From: Arthrobacter sp. NtRootA1
Lineage (GTDB): Bacteria > Actinomycetota > Actinomycetes > Actinomycetales > Micrococcaceae
Direction of reading: 5' to 3'
Length of the DNA stretch: 64,000 bases
Assembly (NCBI RefSeq): GCF_019976975.1
Contig: NZ_AP024630.1
Span: forward strand, 4,464,001 to 4,528,000
In this document: positions 45,055 through 54,230 of the stretch, piece after piece
Numbering within the stretch: position 1 is the first letter of the stretch
Layout of the letters: each line of letters starts with the position of its first letter
Notes under the pieces: model-generated
The model's database searches: none
The model's input: the letters and a program-made list of their open reading frames with translations, nothing else
What the model was told of the DNA's origin: nothing
Program-made: the position numbers and the translations under genes

Positions 45055-46425
45055 TTAACTTACGAGTGCCGTGTTGGCGGAATACTTGGATACCGACGTG
45101 TACCCGGCCTTCGTTCCTGTAACCCGCACCCGCATGGTGTCGCCGTGGTCGGCGCCCACTAGAACGTAGGTCTTGGCTGTTGCCCCGGTGATCGCCACAC
45201 CGGAGCGGTACCACTGGTACGTCAGAGTGGTGCCCGAGGTCCACGTCCCTGGGTTGACCGTCAGCGTGGAACCAACAGTGAGAGTGCCCGTGATCGTGGG
45301 AGTAGGTGCAAGCAGCGTACCGGCCACCACGGCAGCTGTGGGCGCCGATTCCTTGGTGGTAGTTGCGTAGCCGGCTTTGGTGCCTGTAACCCTGACGGTC
45401 AGCGTGGCACCCTGATCCGCGGCTGCAAGGACCCGCGTGGCGGCCGTTGCGCCAGCGATTGCCGTGCCGTTCTTGAACCACTGATAAGTCAATGCAGTTC
45501 CGGTGGTCCAGGCGCCTGGATTGGCAGTCAGTGTTGATCCAACTGCCGCCGTTCCGGTGATAGTGGGTGTTGGGGCCGTCAATGGGATGCCCGGGACAAA
45601 TGAGAAATCACGGATGGTGACGGATTCAGGTGCCACATGGGCAGCATCACCGCCACCACCTCCAGTAACCCAGAGGTTGAAGTGGATCTGTTCCTTGGCC
45701 GGAAGTGGAACTGTGGAGCCCTGCAGGACCGTCCGCTTCAGCAGCGTTCCTCCGTAGCCTTCGCCAGCAAACGTCTCGAAGGTAAGCTTGCCCGGTTCCC
45801 AGACCATCCTGTGGGTGAGGATCGGGGCGTTGGTGACACCGAACGTGACAGTGTTGTTGCCCTGCCCAGGAGGCAGTTTGGCGTCAAACCAGTAGCCATG
45901 GCCTTGGGTGACAGGCCAGTTCTGGCCATAGGCAGCCCCGCCTCCCCAAGCGGACGCCTCGCAGAGGTCGATCTCCGTGTAACCAGGTTCGGCCGCCGGG
46001 TCATAGGTGAAGAGGCAACCCCAGACTACTTCCTTCTGTAGCGCGCTCACGTCCTTTTCCACAGTGGTGCTGTACGTTCCGTAGCCGAATCCCTCACGCG
46101 TGGACTGGAACTCTGCACCCTTGGGAGCCGAGCCGGTTGGGTTGGTGATGGACAGTTTGACGTACCCGTTGGCGTCCGGGTTGCTCACGTTGTTGGCGTC
46201 CCAGCTCGCGTTGTACATCGGGGCCCCACCCCAGAAGCGCTTCTGCCAGTTGAAACCCTTCCAGGCGAAGCTGCCCACAGGGCCAGGATCCTCGGCCATG
46301 GGAGTTGTATCGGCCGCCTGTGATGAGCCTGCTCCAGTGAGCATTGATAAACCCACCGCCAACACGACGGCCAAACCTGCTGCTTTTGTTCGCCCATGCG
46401 GAATGAGCCCTCTTGACCATGCCAT
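45055..46425 (-). CDS. Secreted GH16-like glucanase with two Ig-like repeats
   Basis: A 456-residue extracellular enzyme. Signal peptide at ~1-36 (TKAAGLAVVLAVGLSMLTGAG, cleavage near SQAAD). The GH16 jelly-roll spans ~40-270: NASWDANNVSNPDANGYVKLSI, GFGYGTYSTTVEKD and the catalytic EIDLCEA segment (family pattern ExDxxE with nucleophile and acid/base glutamates). Two tandem ~88-residue Ig-like repeats follow, each with PTPTITGT..VGSTLT.NPG.W and LTYQW..(N/S)G, often used for wall or glycan attachment. ATG 46425 (MAWSRG) has GGAGGCACGG before it; the longer start is rejected. It likely cleaves beta-1,3/1,4-glucan; exact linkage unknown. Confidence 0.85.
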   Translation of the reverse strand: MAWSRGLIPHGRTKAAGLAVVLAVGLSMLTGAGSSQAADTTPMAEDPGPVGSFAWKGFNWQKRFWGGAPMYNASWDANNVSNPDANGYVKLSITNPTGSAPKGAEFQSTREGFGYGTYSTTVEKDVSALQKEVVWGCLFTYDPAAEPGYTEIDLCEASAWGGGAAYGQNWPVTQGHGYWFDAKLPPGQGNNTVTFGVTNAPILTHRMVWEPGKLTFETFAGEGYGGTLLKRTVLQGSTVPLPAKEQIHFNLWVTGGGGGDAAHVAPESVTIRDFSFVPGIPLTAPTPTITGTAAVGSTLTANPGAWTTGTALTYQWFKNGTAIAGATAATRVLAAADQGATLTVRVTGTKAGYATTTKESAPTAAVVAGTLLAPTPTITGTLTVGSTLTVNPGTWTSGTTLTYQWYRSGVAITGATAKTYVLVGADHGDTMRVRVTGTKAGYTSVSKYSANTALVS

Positions 46426-46648
46426 AGCCGTGCCTCCATTGATGCGCCCAGACTCGTCGCCGGCAAAAACCGGCGACCGCAAAGACGTCCCACCCCCACG
46501 AGGAACGTGCAGTTCCTCGATTATCAAGTAGACGTGGGTCCTTAGGAAGGGAATTGAAGAACCAAAATGGGCGATATGCCATCAATTGGATAACGGTGGC
46601 CTGCCCGGGAGTAATCTTGGCTTTGTCCGTTCATTTCGCATTCAAATT

Positions 46649-47146
46649 ATGACGTCGGGAGGTCACATCACGATTCGCAGCGCTGGAATCCTGCTTTACC
46701 GGCAAGGTTCCACTGGAGAGTTGGAACTTTGGATTGCCCACATGGGTGGACCTTTTTGGGCGCATAAGGACGAGCACGCATGGTCAATTCCCAAGGGTGA
46801 ATTCCTTGAGGACGAAGACCCACTGATTGCTGCCCGCCGCGAATTCACCGAGGAAATCGGGACTCCACCGCCGCCTGGCACCTACGAGCTCCTGGGGGTT
46901 TTCAAACAGCCCTCCGGCAAACTCATCACTGCCTTCGCTGCAGAAGCGGATTCCTTCCAGCCCGATGAGATTGTCAGCAACACCTTTCCCATGGAATGGC
47001 CCAAGGGTTCGGGCGCCATCAAAGAATTTCCGGAGATAGACGATGCCCGTTGGTTTGAAGAAGCCACAGCCCGGACCAAGCTCGTCAAAGGACAACTGCC
47101 CATTGTGGACGCTTTGGTCCGGCACCTAAGCGGGAAAGACCTTTAG
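46649..47146 (+). CDS. Nudix hydrolase
   Basis: Pyrophosphohydrolase of 165 residues with the full Nudix box GEFLEDEDPLIAARREFTEEIG (residues ~50-71), including the REFxEE metal-binding core. RSAGILLYRQ at the start and WSIPKG just before the box suggest the subgroup of 'NUDIX hydrolase / DNA mismatch repair MutT-like' proteins with a C-terminal ARWFEEATARTKLVKGQ element. The substrate is unknown; Ap4A or sugar nucleotides are possible. ATG 46649 is the likely start. Single gene convergent with an alpha/beta hydrolase. Confidence 0.9.
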   Translation: MTSGGHITIRSAGILLYRQGSTGELELWIAHMGGPFWAHKDEHAWSIPKGEFLEDEDPLIAARREFTEEIGTPPPPGTYELLGVFKQPSGKLITAFAAEADSFQPDEIVSNTFPMEWPKGSGAIKEFPEIDDARWFEEATARTKLVKGQLPIVDALVRHLSGKDL

Positions 47147-47166
47147 AACCTCCGGCCGGGTGGGAA

Positions 47167-47946
47167 TTAGGCGCCCTTTTTGGTAATGAACTGCCGAATC
47201 CAGTCAATGGTCTCCGGGTGGTCCAGGTGCAGGCCATGTCCCGCGCCGGGAACCTTTACAAGCACCGAACGGCGGATGTGCTCACGGAGCAAGGCGGCGT
47301 TGGGTAACGGCGTAAGGGCATCCTCGGTGCCATGAATTATCAGAGTTGGGGCATTGATATCGCCGAGCCGGCTCCATGCATCGTGCTCACGACTGGCCTT
47401 GAAATGCCGCGCCTTGGCCCAAGCGGAAGCGTGGGAAGTGAAGAACGTGTGCGTGGCCTCTGGATTGTTGTGAGCCCAGTCCTCATCAAAGAAGAGCGGT
47501 ACCAAGCGGTCCCTATCCCCGCTGACGAGGGCCTGCATGGCAACCATGTCGGCCTCCGTACCCTCACCTGGCCACTTGCCTCCACTAGTGGCGGCCAAGA
47601 CCAGCGTCCGTACTTTCTCCGGGTAGTCAATGGCCAACCACTGCGCCACACGTCCGCCCATGGAGTGGCCGTACACGTGTGCTAAATCAACGCCCGCAGC
47701 CTTGAGGACCTCGGCAGCATCCCCCGCCATCAGCCTCGTGGTGTAACGCGCCGCGTCACCCTTGCTGCTGCGGCCAATGCCCCGGTGATCGAAGCGGATG
47801 ACGCGGTAGGAGCGGGACAGAAGCTTCGCCGTCGGGCCCCAACCGTCCATGGCGGTCGCTTGGCCGGCAATCAACAGCATTGGTTCGCCAGCGCCTTCGG
47901 ATGACCAGGCGAGTTCAGCGCCATCAGGGGCAACGGCAAAGTTCAC
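47167..47946 (-). CDS. Alpha/beta-fold hydrolase
   Basis: A 259-residue alpha/beta hydrolase: oxyanion region LLIAGQATAMDGWG, DHRGIGRSS at ~53-61, the nucleophile elbow YGHSMGGRVAQWLA (Ser near 96), the acid in IIHGTEDALTPL, and the catalytic His in GAGHGLHLDHPE. The pattern is typical of small esterases and enol-lactonases; the substrate cannot be assigned. GTG at 47946 is used. It is divergent from the MOSC gene with only ~90 bases between them. Confidence 0.87.
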   Translation of the reverse strand: MNFAVAPDGAELAWSSEGAGEPMLLIAGQATAMDGWGPTAKLLSRSYRVIRFDHRGIGRSSKGDAARYTTRLMAGDAAEVLKAAGVDLAHVYGHSMGGRVAQWLAIDYPEKVRTLVLAATSGGKWPGEGTEADMVAMQALVSGDRDRLVPLFFDEDWAHNNPEATHTFFTSHASAWAKARHFKASREHDAWSRLGDINAPTLIIHGTEDALTPLPNAALLREHIRRSVLVKVPGAGHGLHLDHPETIDWIRQFITKKGA

Positions 47947-48037
47947 CGTGCCACTGTATCTTCGGGGGCGGCGTTAGCGCTGTGGCGTACGGCATAAGGA
48001 GCTGCCGTTCGAAGCGTGAAGGCATTAGCGTTGAATA

Positions 48038-48610
48038 ATGACCCCCGAGTACAGGTACGACGTCGAGGTGCTGCATCTTCTGGTTTCGCCGGCGCACGCC
48101 TATTTTGGCCGCGCCCGGGAAGGCGCCGCGGACGTTCCAACCACCGATGCGGAACAAGCCGAACTTGTGGCCGGCAAGGGCATCGTGGGTGACAGGTTCT
48201 TCGGCAAAGCCGCGCACATGGACGCCGCAGTGACTGTGTTCGCGGTGGAGGCGCTCGAGTCGATTGCCTCGGAACTGGATGCGGAGCCGTTCGATCCCTT
48301 GCTAACGCGGCGAAATGTTGTGCTCCGTGGGGCCGAGTTGGCTCCCTTGCTGGGGCATGAGTTCACTCTGGAGTCCAGCGGCGACTCCGTGCGCCTGAAA
48401 GCAGGGAGGCCCGCCCACCCCTGCGCCTGGATGGACCAGATGCTGGCACCGGGTGCACACAAAGCAATGCGAGGCAGGGGTGGGGTGCGTTGCCAGGTGA
48501 TCTCCGGAGGATTGCTGAACCGGGGGCCGGCTGTCTTGGTGAGTCCCGTGCCGCTGGACCCTTCCCGGGCGGGCGAGGCAACGGTGCTGCGGCCCTCGCG
48601 GCTACCTTAA
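48038..48610 (+). CDS. MOSC domain protein
   Basis: A 190-residue molybdenum-cofactor sulfurase C-terminal (MOSC) domain. Visible: VLHLLVSPAHAYFGR, GKGIVGDRFFG near residues 47-57 (typical GxxGDRH-like start), VTVFAVEALE, LTRRNVVLRG near 88-97, the conserved Cys in RPAHPCAWMDQM (~130) that could carry a persulfide, and GGVRCQVISGGLL. It may deliver sulfur or act on N-hydroxylated compounds as YiiM/YcbX relatives do. A link with xanthine dehydrogenase maturation is conceivable but the gene lies 45 kb away. The intergenic repeat copy A begins 6 bases past its stop. Confidence 0.87.
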   Translation: MTPEYRYDVEVLHLLVSPAHAYFGRAREGAADVPTTDAEQAELVAGKGIVGDRFFGKAAHMDAAVTVFAVEALESIASELDAEPFDPLLTRRNVVLRGAELAPLLGHEFTLESSGDSVRLKAGRPAHPCAWMDQMLAPGAHKAMRGRGGVRCQVISGGLLNRGPAVLVSPVPLDPSRAGEATVLRPSRLP

Positions 48611-48615
48611 GCGTG

Positions 48616-48707
48616 GCTTCCCGACCCTCTTTGGAAGGCAGGAAGCCCAAATACAACCCCGTCAGGTTGAAAAACGCCCGCCGGCACGCCAAACAAGGTC
48701 AGGAAGC
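48616..48707. repeat. Intergenic palindromic element, copy A
   Basis: Outer arms GCTTCCCGACCCTCTTTGG / CCAAACAAGGTCAGGAAGC pair over 19 positions, with two wobble pairs and one mismatch, and enclose a central CAACC...GGTTG hairpin. It lies between convergent genes and shares layout and arm sequence with copy B at 38860-38945. Confidence 0.75.
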
Positions 48708-48727
48708 AACAGCCCAAAACCAAAGGC

Positions 48728-50701
48728 TCACACCTCTTCGGCCGCCGGCGCCGCAAACTGCGCCTCGTAGAGCCGTGAGTACGCCCCGCCCGTAGCAAGC
48801 AGCTCAGCGTGTGTCCCCTGTTCCACGATCTGCCCGGATTCCATGACCAGGATGAGATCGGCGTCGCGGATAGTGGAGAGCCGGTGCGCGATGACGAAGC
48901 TGGTGCGGTCCGAGCGCAGTGCGTTCATGGCTTTCTGCACCAAAACCTCGGTACGGGTATCCACCGAGCTGGTAGCTTCATCGAGGATCAGCACAGACGG
49001 GCGGGACAAGAAGGCGCGGGCGATGGTGAGCAGCTGCTTCTCACCGGCAGAAACGTTGCCGCCTTCGTCGTCGAGCACGGTGTCGTAGCCCTCGGGAAGG
49101 GACCGGACGAACCGGTCCACATAGGTGGCCTGGGCAGCTTCAAGGATCTCGGGTTCGGAAGCGGTGGGCCGACCATAGGCGATGTTGTCGCGGATGGTCC
49201 CGCCGAACAGCCACGTATCCTGCAGGACCATGCCCATCCGCGAGCGCAGTTCCTGCCGTGACATGGTTGCGATGTCCACGCCGTCGAGGGTTATGCGCCC
49301 TGCGTCCAGCTCGTAGAAGCGCATCATGAGGTTCACCAGGGTGGTCTTGCCGGCACCTGTTGGCCCCACGATTGCAATGCTTTGACCGGGCTCGGCCACC
49401 AGGCTGAGGTCCGTGATGAGTGGCTTGTCGGGCAGGTACCGGAAGGACACATTCTCGAACACGAGCCGCCCACGTGCTGCGCCCCTGGCCTCGCCGGAAA
49501 CGGGTTCCGGGGATTCTTCTTCCTCATCCAGAAGGTCGAACACGCGTTCGGCCGAGGCAACGCCGGATTGGAGCATGTTGGCCATGGATCCCAGTTGCGC
49601 CAAGGGCATGGTGAATTGCCGTGAGTATTGGATGAAGGCCTGCACGTCACCCAATTGCATCGCTCCAGACGCCACTTGCAGACCGCCCACCACAGCGATG
49701 CCCACGTACACCAGGTTTCCGATGAACGTCATGGCCGGCATGATCAGCCCGCTCACGAACTGTGCCCCGAAGCTTGCCTGGTACAGCTCACTGTTCTTGG
49801 CGCGGAACTTCGCTTGGACTTCGTTTTGCCGCCCGAAGACCTTCACGAGTGCGTGGCCGGTGTACGTTTCCTCAATCTGCCCGTTGAGCTCCCCGGTGTT
49901 TTTCCATTGCGCGACGAACAGTTTCTGCGAGCGCTTGGCAATCACCAGGGTGGTTCCCAAGGTGAGCGGTATGGTGACCAACGCGATGATGGCCAGCAGG
50001 GGCGAGAGCAGGAACATCATCACGAGCACGCCCAGCACGGTCAGCAGCGAGGACACCACCTGGCTGATGGATTGCTGCAGGCTTTGGGAGATATTGTCGA
50101 CGTCGTTCGTCACCCGGCTGAGCAGCTCACCACGCTGGATGGAATCGAAATACCGCAAGGGAAGCCGATGGATTTTCGCTTCGATCCGCTCGCGGAGGCG
50201 ATACACGGTCCGCTGGACGACGCCGTTGAGCACGTAGGCCTGCATCCAACCGAACGCTGCGGCCAGGACATACAGCGCCAGTACCCAGAGCAGCACGGAG
50301 GACAGTGCACCGAAGTCGATGCCGACGCCGGGTGTCAGGTTCATGGCGCTCAGCATGTCGGCTTTGTTGTTCTCGCCGGCGGCGCGCAGACCAGCAATCA
50401 CTTGGGCTTTGGAAACCCCTGCGGGCAGTTGTTTGGACACGACACCGGCGAAGATGAGGTTGGTTCCTTCGCCGAGCAGCCTGGGCCCGATGACGGACAA
50501 GGTCACGCTGACCACCGCGAAAACCAGGACCAGCGTCAGCCAGAACCGCTCTGGCCGCAACGTGCCCAGGAGCCGCCGGGCCGAGGCACCAAAGTTGGAG
50601 GCTTTCTCCGCCGGAATGCTCATTCCAGCGAAAGGACCACCACGTCCGGGCCCCATCGGTGGCCGCTGTGGCCCGCGTTGACCAGCTGTCATGGCGCTCA
50701 T
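48728..50701 (-). CDS. ABC exporter half-transporter (subunit with altered signature motif)
   Basis: Membrane-fused ATPase of 657 residues: a ~50-residue Pro/Gly-rich N-tail, six helices (~50-370) with an unusually long first extracellular loop (~100-155), then the nucleotide-binding domain. Walker A is GPTGAGKTT, the signature is degenerate (NVSAGEKQ instead of LSGGQ), and Walker B with catalytic Glu is VLILDEATSSVD. Its start overlaps the stop of the partner gene by 4 bases (ATGA). The combination with the partner's altered Walker B is typical of heterodimeric exporters such as TM287/288 and BmrCD, with one degenerate ATP site. Substrate is likely a drug or lipid. Confidence 0.92.
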   Translation of the reverse strand: MSAMTAGQRGPQRPPMGPGRGGPFAGMSIPAEKASNFGASARRLLGTLRPERFWLTLVLVFAVVSVTLSVIGPRLLGEGTNLIFAGVVSKQLPAGVSKAQVIAGLRAAGENNKADMLSAMNLTPGVGIDFGALSSVLLWVLALYVLAAAFGWMQAYVLNGVVQRTVYRLRERIEAKIHRLPLRYFDSIQRGELLSRVTNDVDNISQSLQQSISQVVSSLLTVLGVLVMMFLLSPLLAIIALVTIPLTLGTTLVIAKRSQKLFVAQWKNTGELNGQIEETYTGHALVKVFGRQNEVQAKFRAKNSELYQASFGAQFVSGLIMPAMTFIGNLVYVGIAVVGGLQVASGAMQLGDVQAFIQYSRQFTMPLAQLGSMANMLQSGVASAERVFDLLDEEEESPEPVSGEARGAARGRLVFENVSFRYLPDKPLITDLSLVAEPGQSIAIVGPTGAGKTTLVNLMMRFYELDAGRITLDGVDIATMSRQELRSRMGMVLQDTWLFGGTIRDNIAYGRPTASEPEILEAAQATYVDRFVRSLPEGYDTVLDDEGGNVSAGEKQLLTIARAFLSRPSVLILDEATSSVDTRTEVLVQKAMNALRSDRTSFVIAHRLSTIRDADLILVMESGQIVEQGTHAELLATGGAYSRLYEAQFAAPAAEEV

Positions 50702-52431
50702 GCCGCCTCCTCCGCCGCTAGCTGGGAGGACACGATTTCCTGGTACGTTTCGGAAATCTCCAACAGCTCGTCATGCGTTCCCTGCCCAACGATCCTGCCG
50801 TCGTCGAGCACTAATATCTGGTCCGCGTCCGCGATGCTGGAGACGCGCTGGGCGATGATCACCAGCGTGGCACCGTTGGTGTGGTGTTTGAGGGCTTGAC
50901 GCAGGCGGGCGTCGGTAGCGGTGTCCAGCGAGGAGAATGAATCGTCGAAAATGTAGAGCTCCGGCTGTTTCACCAGTGCCCGCGCAATGGCCAGGCGTTG
51001 CCGTTGCCCACCGGAAACGTTGGTGCCGCCCTGGGAGATGGGTGCATCCAATCCACCTTCCATCTCTTCAACAAAGTCCCGCGCCTGGGCCACTGAAAGG
51101 GCCTGCCACAGTTCGTCGTCGCTGGCGTCAGGTTTGCCGTATTGAAGGTTGCTGCGAACAGTGCCTGAGAACAGATATGGCCGCTGCGGCACCAAGCCGA
51201 TGTGGCCCCACAACAGGTCCGGATGCAGGTCGCGGATGTCCACGCCGTCCATCCGGACCGCTCCCGCAGTGGCGTCGAACAGTCGCGGCATGAGGTTCAC
51301 CAAGGTGGTCTTCCCGGCACCCGTGCTGCCAATGATTGCCGTGGTCTGGCCGGCCAGGGCGGTGAAGGTGACGCCGCTGAGCACCGGCTGCTCGGCACCC
51401 GGGTAGGCGAATTCGACGTCGCGCATTTCGAGTTCGCCACGGCGGATGCCACCGGTAACAGGGTTCGACGGCGGCTGGACACTTGAGGGGGTCTCCAGCA
51501 CCTCCCCGATCCTGTCGGCAGAAACGGACGCGCGCGGGATCATTACGGCCATGAACGTGGCCATCATGACGGACATCAGGATCTGCATGAGGTAGCTGAG
51601 GAAGGCAATCAGGGTGCCTACCTGCATGGAACCGTCCTCAATCCGGAACGAGCCGAACCAGATCACCGCCACACTGGAAATGTTCATCACCAACATGACC
51701 ACGGGGAACATGAGCGCCATCAAACGGCCGGCCCGCAGCGCTACGTCAGTGACGTCGTCGTTCGCCCTGCCGAACCGGGAAGTCTCCATGTCCTCACGCA
51801 CGAATGCCCGGACCACGCGGATGCCGGTGAGTTGCTCCCGCAGGACACGGTTGACGGCGTCGATCCGGACCTGCATTTTGCGGAACAGCGGCACCATCCG
51901 GGTCACGATCAACCCGACGGCCACCAGCAATACCGGAACGCAGACCGCGATCAGCCAGGACAGTTGGGCGTCCTGCCGCACTGCCATGATGACGCCGCCG
52001 ATGCTCAACATGGGCGCCGCAACCATGAGCGTGCAGGACATGAGGACCAGTTGCTGCACCTGCTGGACGTCGTTGGTGGACCGTGTGATCAAGGACGGCG
52101 CCCCGAATTTGGTGACTTCCTGCTCGGAGAACTCGCCCACCCTGGCAAAGATGGCATCCCGCAGGTCGCGGCCCATTCCCATGGCTGCCTTCGCACCGAA
52201 ATACACGGCCACCACGGCACACGCGATCTGCAGCAGCGTGATCAGCAGCATGAGGCCACCCATGCGCAGGATGTAATCTGTATCGCCCGTGGCAACGCCG
52301 TTATCGATGATGTCGGCGTTGAGCGTAGGGAGGTACAGCGATGCTATGGACTGCGCCAGTTGAAAAACGACGACGGCAATCAGCAACCGCTGGTGCGGCT
52401 TCAGGAACCGAACGAGAACCTTCCAAAGCAT
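50698..52431 (-). CDS. ABC exporter half-transporter (subunit with altered Walker B)
   Basis: A partner half-transporter of 577 residues: six helices (~15-310), then the NBD with Walker A GSTGAGKTT, canonical signature NVSGGQRQR, and Walker B LYIFDDSFSSLD, where Asp replaces the catalytic Glu. This subunit thus supplies a good signature motif while the downstream subunit supplies the good Walker B, giving one competent composite site. ATG 52431 (MLWKVL) is preceded by CGGAG; the 20-residue upstream extension lacks support. First gene of the two-gene operon. No regulator is adjacent except the MmyB-type gene, which ends ~70 bases upstream on the same strand. Confidence 0.92.
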   Translation of the reverse strand: MLWKVLVRFLKPHQRLLIAVVVFQLAQSIASLYLPTLNADIIDNGVATGDTDYILRMGGLMLLITLLQIACAVVAVYFGAKAAMGMGRDLRDAIFARVGEFSEQEVTKFGAPSLITRSTNDVQQVQQLVLMSCTLMVAAPMLSIGGVIMAVRQDAQLSWLIAVCVPVLLVAVGLIVTRMVPLFRKMQVRIDAVNRVLREQLTGIRVVRAFVREDMETSRFGRANDDVTDVALRAGRLMALMFPVVMLVMNISSVAVIWFGSFRIEDGSMQVGTLIAFLSYLMQILMSVMMATFMAVMIPRASVSADRIGEVLETPSSVQPPSNPVTGGIRRGELEMRDVEFAYPGAEQPVLSGVTFTALAGQTTAIIGSTGAGKTTLVNLMPRLFDATAGAVRMDGVDIRDLHPDLLWGHIGLVPQRPYLFSGTVRSNLQYGKPDASDDELWQALSVAQARDFVEEMEGGLDAPISQGGTNVSGGQRQRLAIARALVKQPELYIFDDSFSSLDTATDARLRQALKHHTNGATLVIIAQRVSSIADADQILVLDDGRIVGQGTHDELLEISETYQEIVSSQLAAEEAA

Positions 52432-52498
52432 GGGGACTCCGAACCAACGTAGTGAACCGAAGGCTAGTTTACGTCTGGTTGCTGTGGGCAACTAGAGG

Positions 52499-53401
52499 TC
52501 ATACGACTGCTTTCCTACCCAGTCCCTGCAGGGCTGCCTTGGTCCCGGTTCCGCTTTTGGGAAGGTAAGTGAAAAGACGGAGGGCAGGGAACTGCGGGAC
52601 GCCCAAAACCATGGGAGCGAAACTGAGGCGGCCCACAGCTGGGTGGTCGTATACGACATCCACATGGTACGAATCGCTTACCACTTGGCGTTGCCACAAC
52701 TCCTTGAAAGCCTCCGATACGTCGCAAAGGTGCCGTGCCATGGCATCGAAGCGGTGATCGTCCGGGAACTTGGCTGATTGCGCACGGAACTGCGCCACCA
52801 TGGATCGGGCCATCATCTCCTTGTGCACGTGGGGCCGGGCGAGCTCCGGATCCGTGAAGAATCGTTGGAGGCAGCTTTCACCCACCCGGGTATCAAAGGT
52901 TTCCGCGGCCATGGAATTCATGGCCACGACCGTCCAAAAAGGGTCAGCGACATAGCTGGGATTCGCCATGGCATCCACCAGTTGTTGCAGCAGAGCGAAC
53001 TGGGCGTCGCCTACGCCGAAGGTGTGACCGGTGGCCTGTCCCAAGGCCGGACCGCCGGCCGCGCTGTCCATGTTGCCGGAGAGGCCCGAACGACGCCCGG
53101 ACGCGAGCCGCCGGACATACGTCCGATCCTCAGGGCTAAGCCGCAGTGCGTTCGAAATAGCATCGAGGATTTCCTCCGAGGCGCCAATGGCCCGCCCTTG
53201 CTCCAGCCACGTGTACCAGGAGACGCCAACATTGGCCAGGACGGCCACCTCTTCGCGCCTGAGTCCGGGAGTCCGGCGTCGTGGGCTGACTGGTAACCCG
53301 ACATCCTGGGGACGGGTCTGCTCGCGGCGGGTGCGGAAGAACTCGCCAAGGCGGGCGTGGTTGGAGCGGGCTTGATAGGAAAGAGGCTGGTCGGTAGGCA
53401 A
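52499..53401 (-). CDS. XRE-type regulator with MmyB-like ligand-binding domain
   Basis: A transcriptional regulator of 300 residues. The N-terminal helix-turn-helix (~10-80) has RLGEFFRTRREQTRPQDVGLP, TPGLRREEVAVLANVGVSWYTWLEQGR as the recognition unit, and ILDAISNALRLSPEDRTYV. The C-terminal MmyB-like PAS-type domain (~110-275) contains YVADPFWTVVAMNSMA and the DHPAVGRLSF...LRLFTYLP end. Members are suspected to bind fatty acids or hydrophobic ligands and often regulate a neighbouring reductase or SDR. TTG 53401 is chosen because CTGGAG precedes it. The ABC exporter begins ~70 bases downstream on the same strand, a plausible target. Confidence 0.87.
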   Translation of the reverse strand: MPTDQPLSYQARSNHARLGEFFRTRREQTRPQDVGLPVSPRRRTPGLRREEVAVLANVGVSWYTWLEQGRAIGASEEILDAISNALRLSPEDRTYVRRLASGRRSGLSGNMDSAAGGPALGQATGHTFGVGDAQFALLQQLVDAMANPSYVADPFWTVVAMNSMAAETFDTRVGESCLQRFFTDPELARPHVHKEMMARSMVAQFRAQSAKFPDDHRFDAMARHLCDVSEAFKELWQRQVVSDSYHVDVVYDHPAVGRLSFAPMVLGVPQFPALRLFTYLPKSGTGTKAALQGLGRKAVV

Positions 53402-53516
53402 TGGGGTCTCCAGTAAAAGACGAGCGTCCGGCCGAACCTCGCGGTGACGCGGGGTCGGCCGGACGAACCGGTGAGCAGGATCCAAGCGGATGTTTCCTTG
53501 TTACTGCAGGAGCCGG

Positions 53517-54221
53517 TTACTGCAGGACCCGCTCCCGTTCGGAGCGCACGTCCAACTGTGCGTATTCCTCGGCTGCCAGGCGTGTAGCATCCTCGGGGCT
53601 CATGCGCGGCTGGAGGTTGAAGAGCGAAGCAATCTTCTGGAGGCGTTCCTCCACGGAACCTGACACAACGTGGAAGGGGATGCCCAACTCGTCCATGGTG
53701 TGCTGCAGGATCTCATCCGACATGTTCCGGAATTGATCGTTGACCGGGCGGTGTCCATCAGCGGAGAGCGGAAGCTCGTTCTTCAGGTGCACGAACACAT
53801 CGAAGGAGTTCTTGACGTGCTTCTTGAAGCTGTTGCCCAGGCTGGTCATTACGTCTTCGAAGAATGCGAGTTCCGGAGTCTTCTCCACGCTCTCCCCCGC
53901 CGCCAGGTGTGCTGAGGCACTGGGGTTCAGTCCGAGGGAAACCCGCACGGACCCGTAGATCCATTCCTGCAGCGATGAACCGTCGGAGATGAAACCGGAC
54001 GAGAGCTTGTCCTCGTACACGGCACGCTCCACATGACGGGTCACAATCATCTGGATGAGCTCCGCCGCAGTGCATTCCTCGAGGGTCTTGCCAGGTGCGG
54101 CCTCAGGCAGGATTTCGCGCATGGTCCTTGCCTTGGTGCGGGGCAACCCCGTGTAGTGGGACAAGGCCATGGACGTAAACGTCTTGCCCGAGGAATAGGT
54201 ACCCGAAATGCCGATGCGCAC
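53517..54221 (-). CDS. AAA-family ATPase (NadR/Ttd14-like P-loop protein)
   Basis: A 234-residue P-loop protein with Walker A GTYSSGKT (residues 7-14) and a Walker B-like SSGFISDGSSLQEW segment near 75. The overall pattern resembles the AAA_28/NadR-kinase group, small kinases or nucleotide-binding regulators with no assigned substrate here: FVHLKNELPLSADGHRPVND follows, with a C-terminal helix-rich tail. It lies 9 bases after the azoreductase stop, so the two are probably cotranscribed. No sensor or membrane segments. Confidence 0.75.
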   Translation of the reverse strand: MRIGISGTYSSGKTFTSMALSHYTGLPRTKARTMREILPEAAPGKTLEECTAAELIQMIVTRHVERAVYEDKLSSGFISDGSSLQEWIYGSVRVSLGLNPSASAHLAAGESVEKTPELAFFEDVMTSLGNSFKKHVKNSFDVFVHLKNELPLSADGHRPVNDQFRNMSDEILQHTMDELGIPFHVVSGSVEERLQKIASLFNLQPRMSPEDATRLAAEEYAQLDVRSERERVLQ

Positions 54222-54230
54222 AGGGAGCTC

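Noticed and set aside
49628..50899. Plus-strand ORF of 423 residues
   Set aside because: Antisense of the two ABC transporter genes with no motif of its own.
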